From the NCBI GenBank assembly GCA_024695445.1, contig JAILIG010000096.1:1-60311 (forward strand): a stretch of DNA of 60,311 nucleotides. Reading direction: 5' to 3'. The first letter of the stretch is position 1; each line of letters starts with the position of its first letter. Shown here piece after piece: positions 59,205 through 60,311 of the stretch. The translations under genes and the position numbers were made by a program. This DNA comes from Oscillospiraceae bacterium (GTDB taxonomy: Bacteria > Bacillota > Clostridia > Oscillospirales > Ruminococcaceae). Below the pieces are notes generated by a model. That model was not told the DNA's origin, searched no databases, and saw nothing but the letters and a program-made list of their open reading frames with translations.

Positions 59205-59266
59205 TCGGGTGCATCCCCCTTCATGCAGCCGAAGGATCCGAGGGCAACTGCGATGATTCGGTTTCC
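59205..59266 (+). promoter_or_regulatory. Structured 5' leader of the GH10 gene
   Basis: Two consecutive hairpins: TCGG-TGCAT / ATGCA-CCGA (59205-59232, one G-G mismatch) and GGA-CCGA / TCGG-TCC (59234-59266). GC-rich inside otherwise AT-rich DNA, ending about 48 nt before the ATG. No known riboswitch recognised. Confidence 0.45.
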
Positions 59267-59313
59267 ACAAAGATCGAACCACGATTCACTTATGTTAGGT
59301 TAGGGGGAAAGAA

Positions 59314-60311
59314 ATGAAACTCAAGCGTTTCACAGCTGCACTGACGGCAGCGGCTTGTTCGGCAGTAATGCTTTCATCACTGCCCGTCGAGCTTTCCGCA
59401 GGTGCAGCCACCATCTTCTCGAATGACTTCGAGATCAACTACGGCGGTTGGTATGCCGAATCGCCGGACTATGTTGCCGAACTGACTGCAGTCAACGGCG
59501 CGGGCTATGAGGGCTCCCGCGGTATGCTTGTCACCGGCAGAACCTCGCCGTCTGACGGCGTATCGTCTTCCAAGGATCTTTATCTGGAAGGCGGCAAGCG
59601 CTATGACTACTCTGTTCGGGTATTCTGCGAGACAGATCAGACATTCCGTCTGACGCTGCTGACCGTCGATATTGACAGCGGCAAGGAAACAGTCAAGGAA
59701 CTGGATTGCAAGTTTGTCAAGGGCGGCACATGGGCTGAGCTCGGCGCACGCTACAAGGCGCCGAATAACAGCAAAGAATTTAAGATGACCATTACGACGG
59801 ATTCTACAGATGACTTTTACTTTGATGATGTGAAGGTTATCGGCAAAGCGGAGATCGTGGCACAGGCTGCCGAAAAAGGTCTCAAAGATATGCTTGTCAA
59901 TTTCGGCATCCGTTCCGGCAATATTCTGAACGGTCAGACCATCGGTGACAGCGGCATCAAGAGCCGTCTTCTGAAGGACTGCAACGCAATCGAGTGTGAG
60001 AACGAGACAAAGCCGGAAGCTACGATCGTGCAAAACGGCTCTACCGATACAAATGTCAAGGTCACCGACTCGTCATTTGCAAAGATTGCTTCTTGGTGTG
60101 CGGATAACGGCCTCGCCTTCCGCGGTCACACGCTTGTCTGGCACTCCCAGACAAAGGACTGGTTCTTCAAGACCGGTTTCTCCAGCAACGGAAACTGGGT
60201 CAGCACTGATGTCATGGATCAGCGCATGGAGAGTTACATCAAAAATATGTTTGCGCTGTACAAGAACAATTATCCGAACCTCAATCTCTACGCCTACGAT
60301 GTCTGCAACGA
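59314..60311 (+). CDS. Secreted GH10 xylanase with CBM22-like domain, partial
   Basis: 332 codons visible, cut by the right edge. ATG at 59314 follows GGGGGAAAG. Signal peptide (about 1-32), a CBM22-like beta-sandwich (about 34-185; FSNDFEINYGGWYAES, FYFDDVKVIG), then the GH10 barrel: MLVNFGIRSG, FAKIASWCADNGLAFRGHTLVWHSQT, and YAYDVCN followed by GA, the start of the catalytic acid/base Glu codon (family motif DVVNE) at the very edge. Endo-beta-1,4-xylanase acting outside the cell. Whether it ends in a dockerin cannot be seen. Confidence 0.93.
   Translation, partial: MKLKRFTAALTAAACSAVMLSSLPVELSAGAATIFSNDFEINYGGWYAESPDYVAELTAVNGAGYEGSRGMLVTGRTSPSDGVSSSKDLYLEGGKRYDYSVRVFCETDQTFRLTLLTVDIDSGKETVKELDCKFVKGGTWAELGARYKAPNNSKEFKMTITTDSTDDFYFDDVKVIGKAEIVAQAAEKGLKDMLVNFGIRSGNILNGQTIGDSGIKSRLLKDCNAIECENETKPEATIVQNGSTDTNVKVTDSSFAKIASWCADNGLAFRGHTLVWHSQTKDWFFKTGFSSNGNWVSTDVMDQRMESYIKNMFALYKNNYPNLNLYAYDVCN

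Noticed and set aside
59170-59313. c-di-GMP (GEMM) riboswitch before GH10
   Set aside because: Considered because of the degenerate GGDEF gene next door, but the conserved GEMM core and its tetraloop receptor pattern are not visible.

Overview
The window looks like a chromosomal segment of a plant-fibre-degrading Ruminococcus-type Firmicute (Oscillospiraceae/Ruminococcaceae). The evidence is moderately GC-rich DNA, strong Shine-Dalgarno sites, promoters close to TTGACA-17-TATAAT, frequent TTG/GTG starts, a complete Rnf operon, and secreted GH53 and GH9 enzymes ending in dockerin modules. The species cannot be fixed from sequence alone. I saw no CRISPR array, tRNA, rRNA, transposase or phage gene.

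Layout. 1-6351 (minus): an apparent operon of RnfD-, RnfE- and RnfA-like membrane proteins, a membrane-anchored glycosidase-like protein, and a subtilisin-like protease with leucine-rich repeats that runs off the left edge. 6411-11599: a MecA-like adaptor, ribulose-phosphate epimerase, a candidate 60-residue protein, small membrane proteins, a PdaA-type deacetylase, a histidine phosphatase and an XRE regulator. 11786-16570: rnfCDGEAB. 16741-20495: a ribbon-helix-helix-like protein, a lipoprotein, a TIM-barrel protein and a YqeG-VanW fusion. 20537-24444 (minus): PhoB-PhoR-type two-component system with a Na/phosphate cotransporter. 24578-31637: an SGNH lipoprotein, a radical SAM protein, a Gph-like phosphatase, a large multi-PAS protein resembling a dead hybrid histidine kinase, and a lipoprotein whose second half is abruptly AT-rich. 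31825-37735: tex, a D-Ala-D-Ala ligase-like gene, a DUF1934 gene and argS. 37998-43815: a CdaR-like regulator, then ftsE, ftsX, an M23 hydrolase and a C-terminal processing protease. 43908-51095: GH26 mannanase, GH130 phosphorylase, ppk1, an AI-2E-family transporter, smpB and the tmRNA gene. 51192-60311: GH53 and GH9 dockerin enzymes, an AraC regulator, a sensor/degenerate-GGDEF/AraC fusion and a GH10 xylanase cut by the right edge.

How the genes fit together. rnfCDGEAB would couple ferredoxin and NAD redox to ion transport. PhoBR, the Na/Pi transporter and Ppk1 point to phosphate sensing, uptake and storage. FtsEX, the M23 hydrolase and CtpA form a cell-wall-cleavage and division module. GH26 with GH130 would take mannan to mannose-1-phosphate. 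GH53, GH9 and GH10 attack galactan, cellulose and xylan, beside two AraC-type regulators.

Most unusual items: the RnfD/E/A-like triad without the RnfD flavin-attachment Thr; a hybrid-kinase-like protein with apparently no catalytic residues; an smpB gene whose only well-placed start is ATC; a mosaic lipoprotein gene flanked by a near-identical 31-bp terminator repeat; a coupled 16-codon ORF ahead of GH26; and a structured leader before the xylanase.
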